Origin: Dokdonella sp. | Lineage (GTDB): Bacteria; Pseudomonadota; Gammaproteobacteria; Xanthomonadales; Rhodanobacteraceae | Length of the DNA stretch: 64,000 bases | Direction of reading: 5' to 3' | NCBI GenBank assembly: GCA_023228465.1 | Contig: JALOBC010000002.1 | Span: 62,001-126,000 of the forward strand | Shown here: positions 27,401 through 34,013 of the stretch, piece by piece | How the letters are laid out: the number at the start of each line of letters is the position of its first letter | Numbering within the stretch: the stretch's first letter is position 1 | Position numbers and translations under genes: made by a program | The notes under the pieces: model-generated | The model's input: only the letters and a program-made list of their open reading frames with translations | What the model was told of the DNA's origin: nothing | Database searches by the model: none

Positions 27401-28360
27401 GAGCGAATGGCGCTTGCCGTTGTGCGCGAAGGCGACACTGCCGGCGAGCGGAAGGCGGGTGGCACAGTTGACGTCATCGGCCAACGTCAGGATTTCCGAG
27501 TGCCCAGGCAGGTAATCGGTGGTGGTCAGGACGATTTCGTCGCCACGCGAGAAGGACAACGGCCGATCGACCTCGATGGAAGTGGCGCCCCTGGTGACCG
27601 ATGCGGCAAGCCGCGCCCAACTGCTGTGGCTGCTGGACGGGTAGGTCGCGCCGCATTCACCACCTTCCGCGTAACTGGCGCCCTTGCGCCCGTACAGTTC
27701 GAGCGTGGCACCGTAGGACACGCCCAGGACCTTGTTGCCGAAATAGCCCTGGCGACCCTGGGCATCCGTGCCGCCGGCGTACTCCAGGGGGTGATAGGCG
27801 TAGAAGTAGTCGGCCGCGACCCTTGGGTCGTCGGCGTGTGGGTAGACGCTGGCCAGGCCGGCGGCCGCAATGCTGCGCGCATCATTGGCAGGGCGCCAAT
27901 GACCCTCCGCAGTCAGGTTGGCGTTCCACACCGCATCGGGAATGCCGCAGTGGCCGGCGGCATCGCTCACGCAGGTGACACCGGTGACGTTGGCGCTGGC
28001 CTGACCCTGGATCAGGTCCTTGCCCCACAGGTGGATGGTGAGCAATCCGCCATTGCTGCCAATGGGGGCCTGCGGCGTGCCGGCGCGCAGGGTGCCGCCG
28101 TTCTCGACCAGGATGTTGGCGGCCCAGAAGTCGATCACGGCGTCGGAGAACTGCAGCACGCCGCCATCGATCACATGCACGTCGGCAAACTTGTAGGTGC
28201 CCTGGTTGACGCACATGGGCTTGTCGACGAGAAGATCCTGGCTGCCCAGGGTGGGCGCAAGCACCTCGCCGGTACAGGTCGAGGGAAGCTGGCCCAGGGT
28301 GGCAAGGGGCGCGGCGAGCAGCGCGGCGAAGACGGCGAGACGGAAACTGGAATTGTTCAT
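24467..28360 (-). CDS. Large secreted G8-domain/parallel beta-helix protein
   Basis: A 1297-residue exported protein with a signal peptide of ~23 residues. It starts with a G8-like domain (DVHVIDGGVLQFSD, then NGGLLTIHLWGKD), followed by a segment typical of G8 proteins, SFSRGDEIVLTTTDYLPG. A beta-helix region near residues 400-470 has PVHFHHV, INESMTRWVVLHGTQNVHL and GHGFYLEDGTETDNALIGN. This mirrors animal CEMIP/TMEM2 and PKHD1-like proteins, some of which bind or degrade hyaluronan. The C-terminal third is Cys-rich and otherwise unassigned. It follows the BBP7 barrel gene by only 9 nt, so the two are surely one operon. The substrate, presumably a glycan, is inferred. Confidence 0.85.
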   Translation of the reverse strand: MNNSSFRLAVFAALLAAPLATLGQLPSTCTGEVLAPTLGSQDLLVDKPMCVNQGTYKFADVHVIDGGVLQFSDAVIDFWAANILVENGGTLRAGTPQAPIGSNGGLLTIHLWGKDLIQGQASANVTGVTCVSDAAGHCGIPDAVWNANLTAEGHWRPANDARSIAAAGLASVYPHADDPRVAADYFYAYHPLEYAGGTDAQGRQGYFGNKVLGVSYGATLELYGRKGASYAEGGECGATYPSSSHSSWARLAASVTRGATSIEVDRPLSFSRGDEIVLTTTDYLPGHSEILTLADDVNCATRLPLAGSVAFAHNGKRHSLGQTPIDIGPTRTSNEEAVETRAAVGILNRSIRIVSAGDTQDDAFPPESTHYYYGGQVVIRQGIEKVQMQGVEFRQLGQGGVIGRYPVHFHHVRRAPADTFLRDSTINESMTRWVVLHGTQNVHLERNVGLKSIGHGFYLEDGTETDNALIGNLGVFARAAVDNPQNPRKVPGILAAPNSYATDADQIPYKSDYDHPTVFWIMNGWNDFKDNMAVGAGTCGVCYWLVPGTNSGMSAAMKWTSYASMQSSMARAGMTPLKSFDGNFCSTAMTSFQTVGGTAACHGVQMGGDPAMPKMEPIPNPLARNQPDASYYPNVDPGGGRFATRCTAEDCSVMPVRCGAGALDDCMVTVLSGYTTSFNWAPFNFAAIWLRPQWFLVTDSALTDIQQAGLTMVTGGGYTESDVVPGHWALVRKSAFVGVTQPDNPFASDGGPFNPEALACETMSNGHRPVDRCVSSEEGLTFQLDNFGMYQRLFSVYDGPAFQASNTYLDIHHRRIDDCTPSVDMANKVGHCRTPSGLESRWTAGSTIALQKDKASNSCFMPNAAIGWKQPNGFYYPPAFHSQNLYFENVETRHFVLTPFFKEGTLETDYDKLADNYCIWNADTFKGFTSIDRQTVLNDNDGTLTGFIDTTVVNNDAFFAGPIDSTECKSAESSRTSPYHYVTTAIYPDCARTRACALKANYVDGRDVNINSGDWNSSCTNEGCYGVPLWRQDRMPVADRGSDRSIRMMGQDTGQRSSLTVDGGTYYFDTSVPRNVQFAANCNPRKGNRTDCAVNVFKAGGNYHVYLLFADEETELTYRFYVGKDTGFDPASIRLERSLLGTDPPAFTDAGPIAEKRAGWYANNPSTGIVELKIATADFGLAEMRRAYAQALKDKCKPQSFCHLQGDQCVGNAGADNAACSWTQTLPDCPKGGCIGFNFTLPAEFRTAQGPDMRVIRPPSTCVQRVAPWDTPLTPIAPPFDGCPNEADLHPEDFCNG

Positions 28361-28369
28361 GGCGGCGAC

Positions 28370-29506
28370 CTAGAAGGAAATGTCGAGGCCGGCATTGATG
28401 CCGTGCGCGAGGTAAGCGGATGTCCGGAAGCCAAATGCCGGCTGCGTGCCGGCAACCGGATTGGGCATCGGCACTTCGCTGTAGGACGTGCTTTGGCTGG
28501 TGTCGATCACGCGGCTGATCTGGTCCCCGGGGCGCACCACGCGCGAGGCGTACAGGCCCGAGTAGCCCAGACGCGCAGCCACGTGCGGATTGAAGCGGTA
28601 GCCGATTTCCAGCCGTGCCTGCGACACCAGGGCGAATTGATTGCGCTGGAAACGCCCCATGTTGCTCGGCAGCGCGAAATAGCCCCCGGGGAACTGCTGG
28701 ACGGTCCAGAAATCGGTGTAGTCGTCGGTCTGCAGCCAGCCGTCGATCGACACGTTCTGACGCATGCTGCCGGCGCCAACCTTCAATTCGCCGGTGCCGA
28801 AGAAGCCGTCGTTGCCAAGCTGCGCGCGCAGGCCTGCCTCGATGCCGTAGAAATGGTTGTCGGTGGTGAACGCGTCATGCGTCTGCCACACGTCCGGTCC
28901 CCAGGCCGGCAGTAGCGGGCTGGAAGTGTCGAGGGTGAAGGATTCGGCCAGATAGAGGTAGGAAAGCCCGGCCAGGGCCTCCAGCCGCAGCGGACCGTTC
29001 ATGGGTATGGTCCAGCGTGCATCCAGTGCGCCACCGCGCAGGCGCTCGGTGCTGGTGAGGATGGCCGATCCGCTGTAGAGATACGGAACGGAGAAGTCCG
29101 TCACCGTTTCCCGGCCGCTCAAGGGGTCGATGTAGGGAATGTAGAGGTGGCGCGAGCCCGTTCGCGCATCCGAGGCCATGCTGGCGCCGAAGCTGCCGCG
29201 CTCCAGCCCGAAGGCGGAAAACTCGATTGCGGTGGACGCCGACAGGGCATGCGCAATGCCGAGGCGCGCGCCCGTGCGTGTGCCGAACGCGGCCTCGGCC
29301 GGCCCGAGCAGGACTTCGGTGCCAGGCTCGCTGATGACGCCGGTGGAAACGAACGGCACGCCGAGTGGGCTGGCGCGGCTTTCCCAGGACAGGCCATCGA
29401 TCGCTACGGTCCAGGCGGAAGCGGTGTTCGCCCTCGATTGCGCCATGGCCGGCGCCGGCATGGCGCAGCTGGCGAGCAATGCCAGCAGCATTCCTGTTCG
29501 ATGCAT
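28370..29506 (-). CDS. BBP7-family outer membrane beta-barrel protein
   Basis: A 378-residue protein with a signal peptide (residues 1-22, ending PAMAQ) and alternating amphipathic strands ending in a terminal aromatic residue (DISF), the usual barrel signal. The family signature is clear: YFALPSNMGRFQRNQFALV, EIGYRFNPHVAARLGYSGLY and RVVRPGDQISRVID, as in the putative beta-barrel porin-7 (BBP7) family best known from Planctomycetes. AGGGGGAA 7 nt upstream fixes the start; ten in-frame upstream residues are excluded. It is followed 9 nt later by the G8 protein gene, suggesting that the barrel exports, anchors or receives products from that protein. Confidence 0.85.
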   Translation of the reverse strand: MHRTGMLLALLASCAMPAPAMAQSRANTASAWTVAIDGLSWESRASPLGVPFVSTGVISEPGTEVLLGPAEAAFGTRTGARLGIAHALSASTAIEFSAFGLERGSFGASMASDARTGSRHLYIPYIDPLSGRETVTDFSVPYLYSGSAILTSTERLRGGALDARWTIPMNGPLRLEALAGLSYLYLAESFTLDTSSPLLPAWGPDVWQTHDAFTTDNHFYGIEAGLRAQLGNDGFFGTGELKVGAGSMRQNVSIDGWLQTDDYTDFWTVQQFPGGYFALPSNMGRFQRNQFALVSQARLEIGYRFNPHVAARLGYSGLYASRVVRPGDQISRVIDTSQSTSYSEVPMPNPVAGTQPAFGFRTSAYLAHGINAGLDISF

Positions 29507-29915
29507 GTGCGTTTCCCCCTGAGTCGATGGACCCATGGGGGCAGGGAGGGCGCCGCGTCTCCAACGGCGTTGCGAGATCGGGCGCGTCGATCACGCAGTG
29601 TCATCGGATCATCGATCCCGCATTGGCCGCTTGCGCAGGCTGTCGGGGACAGTCGTTGCGACGAACCAATGCCTGCGCATCCGCATGGATGCCAATGCGA
29701 ACCATTCTTGCGCTGGCAAGGCATCGGTTGCAAGCGCGCCGCCGCGCTGGCTGGCGCCGAGGCGCGTTGGCGCGGCGTTGCCGGTTGCCGATCCGGCGTC
29801 AACTGTGCCGATGGTCCCAGGTCGTGGCACGATGGCGGCGCATGGCCCGGGCAGGTGCCTGGATTGGCGCCGAGCGGCAGCCCGGGCTGCAGGCCCAATT
29901 TCTCAGGATGCGCGC
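29507..29915. other. Divergent intergenic region, 409 nt
   Basis: It lies between the BBP7 gene and the EamA gene. No gene, strong hairpin or clear promoter pair was found. It presumably carries the promoter of the BBP7-G8 operon. Confidence 0.45.
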
Positions 29916-30353
29916 ATGATCTGGTTCCTGCTTGCCCTGGCCGCCGCCCTGTTCGGCCTCTACAACGTCTTCATCAAGCTCGCTGCCGATCACGTCGAAG
30001 CCGTTCTCGGCGCGGTGATCCTGCAGTTCGTGGCGGCGCTGTTCGGTCTCGGCCTGTTGACGTGGATGCGCTTTGCCGAAGGGGGCACCATGCAGGCGAG
30101 CCCGCGCGGGATCGTGCTGGCGGTACTGGCCGGCGTGGCAATCGGCATGGTCGAAGTCCTGACCTTCGTCGTGTATGGGCGCGGGATCAGCGTCGCGGTC
30201 GGCAATCCGCTCATCGTCGGCGGTTCGCTGCTGGTCACGACGGGCATCGGCGTGGCCCTGCTGCGCGAAGCGCTCACGCCACTGCAGATCCTCGCCATCG
30301 TCCTGGTGGCGGCCGGGCTCGGCCTGCTCGCCTGGGAGGCGGCGCGCGCCTGA
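29916..30353 (+). CDS. EamA-family (half-size) transporter
   Basis: A 145-residue membrane protein with about five helices, equivalent to one EamA repeat of the drug/metabolite transporter superfamily. It begins MIWFLLALAAALFGLYNVFIK and ends LQILAIVLVAAGLGLLAWEA, with VYGRGISVAVGNPLIVGGSL between. Half-size members work as dimers. AGGA 7-8 nt upstream supports the ATG; the long open frame before it has no homology. The substrate is unknown. A 7-bp hairpin follows the stop. Confidence 0.85.
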   Translation: MIWFLLALAAALFGLYNVFIKLAADHVEAVLGAVILQFVAALFGLGLLTWMRFAEGGTMQASPRGIVLAVLAGVAIGMVEVLTFVVYGRGISVAVGNPLIVGGSLLVTTGIGVALLREALTPLQILAIVLVAAGLGLLAWEAARA

Positions 30354-30396
30354 ACTCGCGCCAGGCTCGGGAATACGGCCCTTGCGCAGGGCGCCC

Positions 30397-30418
30397 CGGA
30401 GCCGTTCGTCTGGCTCCG
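30397..30418 (+). terminator. Hairpin after the EamA gene
   Basis: CGGAGCC (30397-30403) pairs with GGCTCCG (30412-30418) across an 8-nt loop, 43 nt after the stop. There is no T tract. Possible terminator. Confidence 0.4.
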
Positions 30419-30467
30419 CGGCCGCGAATGCGCCGATCATTCCTTCGAGGACCCTCCTTCGAGGGCC

Positions 30468-30671
30468 ATGCTGGCGAACAGGTTCCTGCTCTGGTTGCCG
30501 CGCAGGCAGGAAGGCATCATGGACTGCCGCAAGCGTGGCCACGGTTCCACGGTGACCGGCACGCCGGCGTCACCCCTGCGCGTCCCATGGATGGAGATCA
30601 TGGACGACTCGCTGGAGTCGTTCCGCAAGGAGCACATGCGCGTCCCGCAGAAGCTGCGGCAGATGGCCTGA
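30468..30671 (+). CDS. Possible small protein, 67 aa
   Basis: A short frame with more than 90 percent G or C at third positions, as in genuine genes here, ending six bases before a perfect hairpin. The product is basic (MLANRFLLWLPRRQEG at the start, ESFRKEHMRVPQKLRQMA at the end), with no recognised family. A likelier start is the ATG at 30519, which has AGGAAGG four bases upstream and gives 50 residues. The opposite strand is also open here, so the call is tentative. Confidence 0.35.
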   Translation: MLANRFLLWLPRRQEGIMDCRKRGHGSTVTGTPASPLRVPWMEIMDDSLESFRKEHMRVPQKLRQMA

Positions 30672-30676
30672 ACACG

Positions 30677-30695
30677 GCCGGGCCAGGGGCCCGGC
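30677..30695. terminator. 8-bp hairpin between convergent transcripts
   Basis: GCCGGGCC (30677-30684), loop AGG, GGCCCGGC (30688-30695). It lies 6 nt after the possible small gene and 46 nt beyond the end of the DUF1641 gene on the other strand. Likely a bidirectional terminator, although without a T run. Confidence 0.5.
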
Positions 30696-30740
30696 AGGTT
30701 CGTGGGAAGCAGTGCGGACCGGTGGCCCGCAGCGCTTTCC

Positions 30741-31205
30741 TCATGCGTCGTCGGCGCCCATGATGCGCTGCGAATAGCGGGCATCGCGCCCGAGCAGGGT
30801 CAGCAGCGACACCACCATCGCCAGGCCGCGGCGGGCATCCTCGTTGCGGTTGAACTGCCGCAGCGTCTGCCACAGGGTGGGCGGCTCGCCCTGGCCGGCC
30901 TCGGCCGTGGCATGGCGGAACGCGTTGTTGAGGTTGAAGGCGGCGGCTGCCAGGTTCTCGTAGTCACGCGCCAGCTTCTGCACCATGGCGTTGTCGGCCA
31001 TGTCGACGACGTCGGACAGCGCCGATGCCAGGTCGACCAGGTTGTTGAAACGCTGCCCCTGGATCAGCGGCGCGAGCTTGTCGAGCAGTGCGTCGAGGCT
31101 TTCCAGGGTGGCCGGATGGTTGAGCTGCGGATTCTCGCAGACCACCCTGGCCGCGTTGCTGGTGGTCGATTCGTTGCTCACTTGGTTCTTCACTTCGTTG
31201 GTCAT
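30741..31205 (-). CDS. DUF1641 protein
   Basis: A 154-residue, largely helical cytosolic protein matching DUF1641. The core is LDALLDKLAPLIQGQRFNNL, then VVDMADNAMVQKLARDYENL and ARRGLAMVVSLLTLLGRDAR. DUF1641 genes are repeatedly found beside sulfide:quinone oxidoreductase or formate-dehydrogenase genes, but the function is not established. AGGAGG five bases upstream gives a strong ribosome site. It lies 8 nt after the SQR-like gene and is the last gene of the three-gene unit. Confidence 0.9.
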   Translation of the reverse strand: MTNEVKNQVSNESTTSNAARVVCENPQLNHPATLESLDALLDKLAPLIQGQRFNNLVDLASALSDVVDMADNAMVQKLARDYENLAAAAFNLNNAFRHATAEAGQGEPPTLWQTLRQFNRNEDARRGLAMVVSLLTLLGRDARYSQRIMGADDA

Positions 31206-31213
31206 GTGTCCTC

Positions 31214-32407
31214 CTAGACCATTCCGCGGGCGACGCCCCAGTACACGCCGCGGTTGAATGCGTTGCGCATCAACCCGCCGATCTTGGTGGCCGGCGTCGG
31301 CATCACGTCCGAGTCGTAGTCGTACCAGAGCGGCATGCCCGCCTCGAGTCCCATCTGCGCGATCGCCTGCACCTTGCCGTCGTAGGCGGCGACCAGCGCG
31401 CCGATGCGCATCAGGCCGGCGATGTTGTCGCAGATCACCGGCGACTGGTTGTGGCAGCTGCCGCCGGCCTTGCTGATCGGCAGGTCCACCGTGTCACCCA
31501 TCACGAACACGTTGCTGAAGCCCTCCAGCTGCAGCGATTCGCGGTCGGTGGGCAGCCAGCCTTCATTGTTGGGTGCCTGGGAGATGCCGGAGTTGAGCAC
31601 TGCGTCCACGGCACGGATCGGCGGCGTCTGCATCAGCACGTCGAACTCGACTTCCTCGCCTTCCTCGGAGTAGGCGACCTTCTTTTCCGGATCCACCCGC
31701 TTGAGCGTGAATCCGCGCTGGTGCTTGATGTCCTTGGAGTCGAAGACCGCGGGCAGCGCCTCGCCCACCGGACGCTGCAGGAACAGGCAGTTCCGGAGCA
31801 GCTGCGACACGGTCGGGTAGGTGTAGACGATCTCGATCTGCTCGCGCACCCCGCGCTGGCGCAGGTAGTCGTCCAGCATGAGGGTGGTTTCCATCGGCGC
31901 GATGCCGCACTGGTGGGGTACGTTGGGCGTGGTCGGGAAGGTCACGCCGATGAAGATGCGGCCCTTCTCGATGGTGCTGAGCTTGCGGAACAGCGCCAGC
32001 GCCGGGTCGTGCTGGTAGAAATGGTCGCCGCCTTCCTTGAGCCCCGGGATCCGTTCGGGCGCGGGAATGCAGCCGGTGGACACCACGAGGTAGTCGAAGC
32101 GGTGGTCCTTGCCCGAAGCCAGTCGCAGGCGACTGTCCTTGAAGTCGAAGCCGTCGACCTGGTCGAGCAGCAGGTTGACCTCCGGTGCGAGCAGGGTGTG
32201 CAGCGGACGGCGCAGCTCGTTCTTGTACATCTTGCCGAACGCGACATACATGAAGGCCGGCTTGTAGTAGTGCCAGGGGTCGTTGGAAATGAGGCTGACC
32301 CGCGCCTTGCCGGCGCGGATCTCCGGGTACAGCTTGGTGACGAGGTTGTTGGCGGTCATCGTGCCGCCGATGCCGCCACCAACGACGATGACGTCCTGAA
32401 TGGCCAT
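31214..32407 (-). CDS. Sulfide:quinone oxidoreductase-like FAD-dependent oxidoreductase
   Basis: A 397-residue flavoprotein of the SQR/type II NADH dehydrogenase superfamily. FAD binding is shown by VIVVGGGIGGTMTANNLV at the N-terminus and NVFVMGDTVDLP near residue 300. Cysteines at 113 (STGCIPAP), 167 (PHQCGIAP) and 318 (GGSCHNQSP) fall where the three redox cysteines of SQR lie. That supports sulfide or another sulfur compound as electron donor and quinone as acceptor. A C-terminal amphipathic segment (GLMRNAFNRGVYWGVARGMV) could dip into the membrane. It sits between a NifU-like scaffold gene (7-nt gap) and a DUF1641 gene, suggesting a shared sulfur-related role. The substrate is inferred. 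Confidence 0.87.
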   Translation of the reverse strand: MAIQDVIVVGGGIGGTMTANNLVTKLYPEIRAGKARVSLISNDPWHYYKPAFMYVAFGKMYKNELRRPLHTLLAPEVNLLLDQVDGFDFKDSRLRLASGKDHRFDYLVVSTGCIPAPERIPGLKEGGDHFYQHDPALALFRKLSTIEKGRIFIGVTFPTTPNVPHQCGIAPMETTLMLDDYLRQRGVREQIEIVYTYPTVSQLLRNCLFLQRPVGEALPAVFDSKDIKHQRGFTLKRVDPEKKVAYSEEGEEVEFDVLMQTPPIRAVDAVLNSGISQAPNNEGWLPTDRESLQLEGFSNVFVMGDTVDLPISKAGGSCHNQSPVICDNIAGLMRIGALVAAYDGKVQAIAQMGLEAGMPLWYDYDSDVMPTPATKIGGLMRNAFNRGVYWGVARGMV

Positions 32408-32414
32408 GATCGAT

Positions 32415-32915
32415 CTACTCCTGATCGGTAGGTGGGCCGGTTGCTCCGGCGGATCCGGGTTCGCGCTGGCGCGCCCGGTCGAAAAGTGATTCCAGCGCCT
32501 CGAAGGGCAACAGCGCGGAACCGTGGCGGGAGGAAATGGCGCTCGCAGCGGCGAAGACGTCCAGTTCCGGCCAGCTGCTGCGCGTGCGCTCTCCGGCCAG
32601 GATCTCCCTGAGCTCGGCGCCGATCTCGCGAATCTCCCTCTCGCCGAGCCCCGGCGCGCGGCGCGCGAGGATCGCGGTGGTTGCCTGCCCGAGCGAACAG
32701 GCGCGGACCCGGTAGCCGAGTTCCTCGATGCGCCCGTCGCGGATGAGCGCGTCGAGCGTCAGCCGACTGCCGCACGGCGAGCTCTGCAGGCTCACCGAAT
32801 CGGCGGGAGGCACCGGCAGGCGGTGGTCACGACGTACCGATCTGCCGTATTCCTGGAGCACGCGGTGGAGCTCGGAAATATCCAGAGTGGCTGTAGAATC
32901 AATGATTTCGCTCAA
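32415..32915 (-). CDS. NifU/IscU-like Fe-S scaffold protein with altered cluster site
   Basis: A 166-residue protein aligned with the U-type scaffold fold: LHRVLQEYGRSVRRDHRLP at the N-terminus, first Cys48 (SSPCGSRL), second Cys73 (VRACSLGQATTAIL). The third ligand position (RHGSALLPFEAL) holds Ser133 instead of Cys, so the classic three-cysteine site is incomplete. The frame has no ATG near the conserved region; the TTG at 32915 is used because it lies just before the family's N-terminus. A TATAGT sits 9 nt upstream of it, suggesting a very short or absent leader. It is the first gene of the scaffold-SQR-DUF1641 unit. Start choice is uncertain. Confidence 0.75.
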   Translation of the reverse strand: MSEIIDSTATLDISELHRVLQEYGRSVRRDHRLPVPPADSVSLQSSPCGSRLTLDALIRDGRIEELGYRVRACSLGQATTAILARRAPGLGEREIREIGAELREILAGERTRSSWPELDVFAAASAISSRHGSALLPFEALESLFDRARQREPGSAGATGPPTDQE

Positions 32916-33058
32916 AGTCTGACCACTATACGCTACCCGCTCCCCGGCGACCGGGCCGGCCGCGCCCCCTGGCGGCAACCATTCATCCAGTGCTCGCCGC
33001 GCTGCCGTTGCGGGGCCGCCTGTATCATTTCCCGCCGGCGGATCGGGGAGGAGACCGC

Positions 33059-33460
33059 ATGCGGCTGCTGAAGCTTCTTTTCGTGCTGTCGGCCATTGCG
33101 GCCACCGCCTTGCTCCTGCGCGCGCCCGAGCCGGGAGCGGATCGGGCGCGCCCCGCAGATACGGCGGCGCCACAGGCACAGGACCTTCCCGCGTTCCTGC
33201 CGCGCGAGGCCCGCGACACGCTCGCACTGATCGCGCGCGGCGGGCCCTTCCCGTACCGGCAGGACGGCACGGTGTTCCAGAATCGCGAGCGCCTGCTGCC
33301 GCCCGCGCCGCGCGGCACCTATCGCGAATACACGGTGCCAACGCCCGGCGCGCGCACCCGGGGGGCGCGGCGCATCATCACCGCCGGCGCGCCGCCGTCG
33401 GCGTATTGGTACACCGACGACCATTACCGGAGCTTCCGGCGTTTCGAGGTGCAGCCATGA
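33059..33460 (+). CDS. Exported barnase-type guanyl-specific ribonuclease
   Basis: A 133-residue protein with an N-terminal hydrophobic leader (LLKLLFVLSAIAATALLL), then the ribonuclease N1/T1 domain: YRQDGTVFQNRERLLP, YREYTVPTPGARTRGARRII and AYWYTDDHYRSFRRFEV. The catalytic residues expected from barnase are present as Glu90, Arg104/105 and His122. It would cleave RNA after G and acts outside the cytoplasm. GGAGGAG five bases upstream fixes the start. The stop overlaps the next gene, which encodes the barstar-type inhibitor, so toxin and antidote are made together. Confidence 0.94.
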   Translation: MRLLKLLFVLSAIAATALLLRAPEPGADRARPADTAAPQAQDLPAFLPREARDTLALIARGGPFPYRQDGTVFQNRERLLPPAPRGTYREYTVPTPGARTRGARRIITAGAPPSAYWYTDDHYRSFRRFEVQP

Positions 33461-33864
33461 ACCGCGACCTGCCCTCGAGCCTGCTCGTGGACACCCTTTC
33501 CGGCGTCCATTTCGTCGCTGCCGCGGTGGTGGAACGGGTCCTCGCACCGGCTGCGGCGCTGCAGCTCCATGTCGCCCGCATCGACCTGGCGCAGTGCCAG
33601 GGCAAGCAGGACCTGCTGGGCCGCATCGCCAGCGCGCTCGACGTTCCCGAACCGTTCGGCCGCAACTGGGATGCCCTCGCCGATGCACTGGGCGACCTGT
33701 CCTGGCTCCCGGGCGAGGGTGTAGTACTGGTGTTCGATCACGCCGCGGACCTGGACGCCGATGCCGAAACCTTCCCGACCCTGCTCGAGATCCTGACCGG
33801 CATCGCCTCCTGCGCTGCCAACCGGCGCTGGCCCTGGCACGCGCTGATCGTCCTGGGCGAATGA
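33457..33864 (+). CDS. Barstar-family ribonuclease inhibitor
   Basis: A 135-residue cytosolic protein with the barstar fold. The inhibitory helix is recognisable in VPEPFGRNWDALADALGDLS, whose Asp residues correspond to the barnase contacts. ARIDLAQCQGKQDLLGRIAS precedes it and the final strand is WPWHALIVLGE. It protects the producer from unexported RNase. Its ATG overlaps the RNase stop (ATGA), giving tight co-expression. This gene order and coupling are common in proteobacteria. Confidence 0.93.
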   Translation: MNRDLPSSLLVDTLSGVHFVAAAVVERVLAPAAALQLHVARIDLAQCQGKQDLLGRIASALDVPEPFGRNWDALADALGDLSWLPGEGVVLVFDHAADLDADAETFPTLLEILTGIASCAANRRWPWHALIVLGE

Positions 33865-34013
33865 CCCGGCAAGGTTCCGGCGCGGGCCGACGACCGGCAC
33901 CGCCTGCGTCCGACGGGCGGGCAGGCCGGGCCGATGCATGCCTTTTGTCAGGGGTCGCGGCGCGCGCAATTTGCTAGGCTCACCGGTTCCTCCCGGACCA
34001 TAGGGTAATTCCG

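Noticed and set aside
25679..28915. 1078-codon plus-strand frame opposite the G8 and BBP7 genes
   Set aside because: It crosses the junction between two real genes, has biased low-information composition and no domain, so it is antisense shadow.
33945..33980. Promoter for dcp from TTGTCA and TAGGCT
   Set aside because: The spacer is 24 bp, well outside the usual 16-19.
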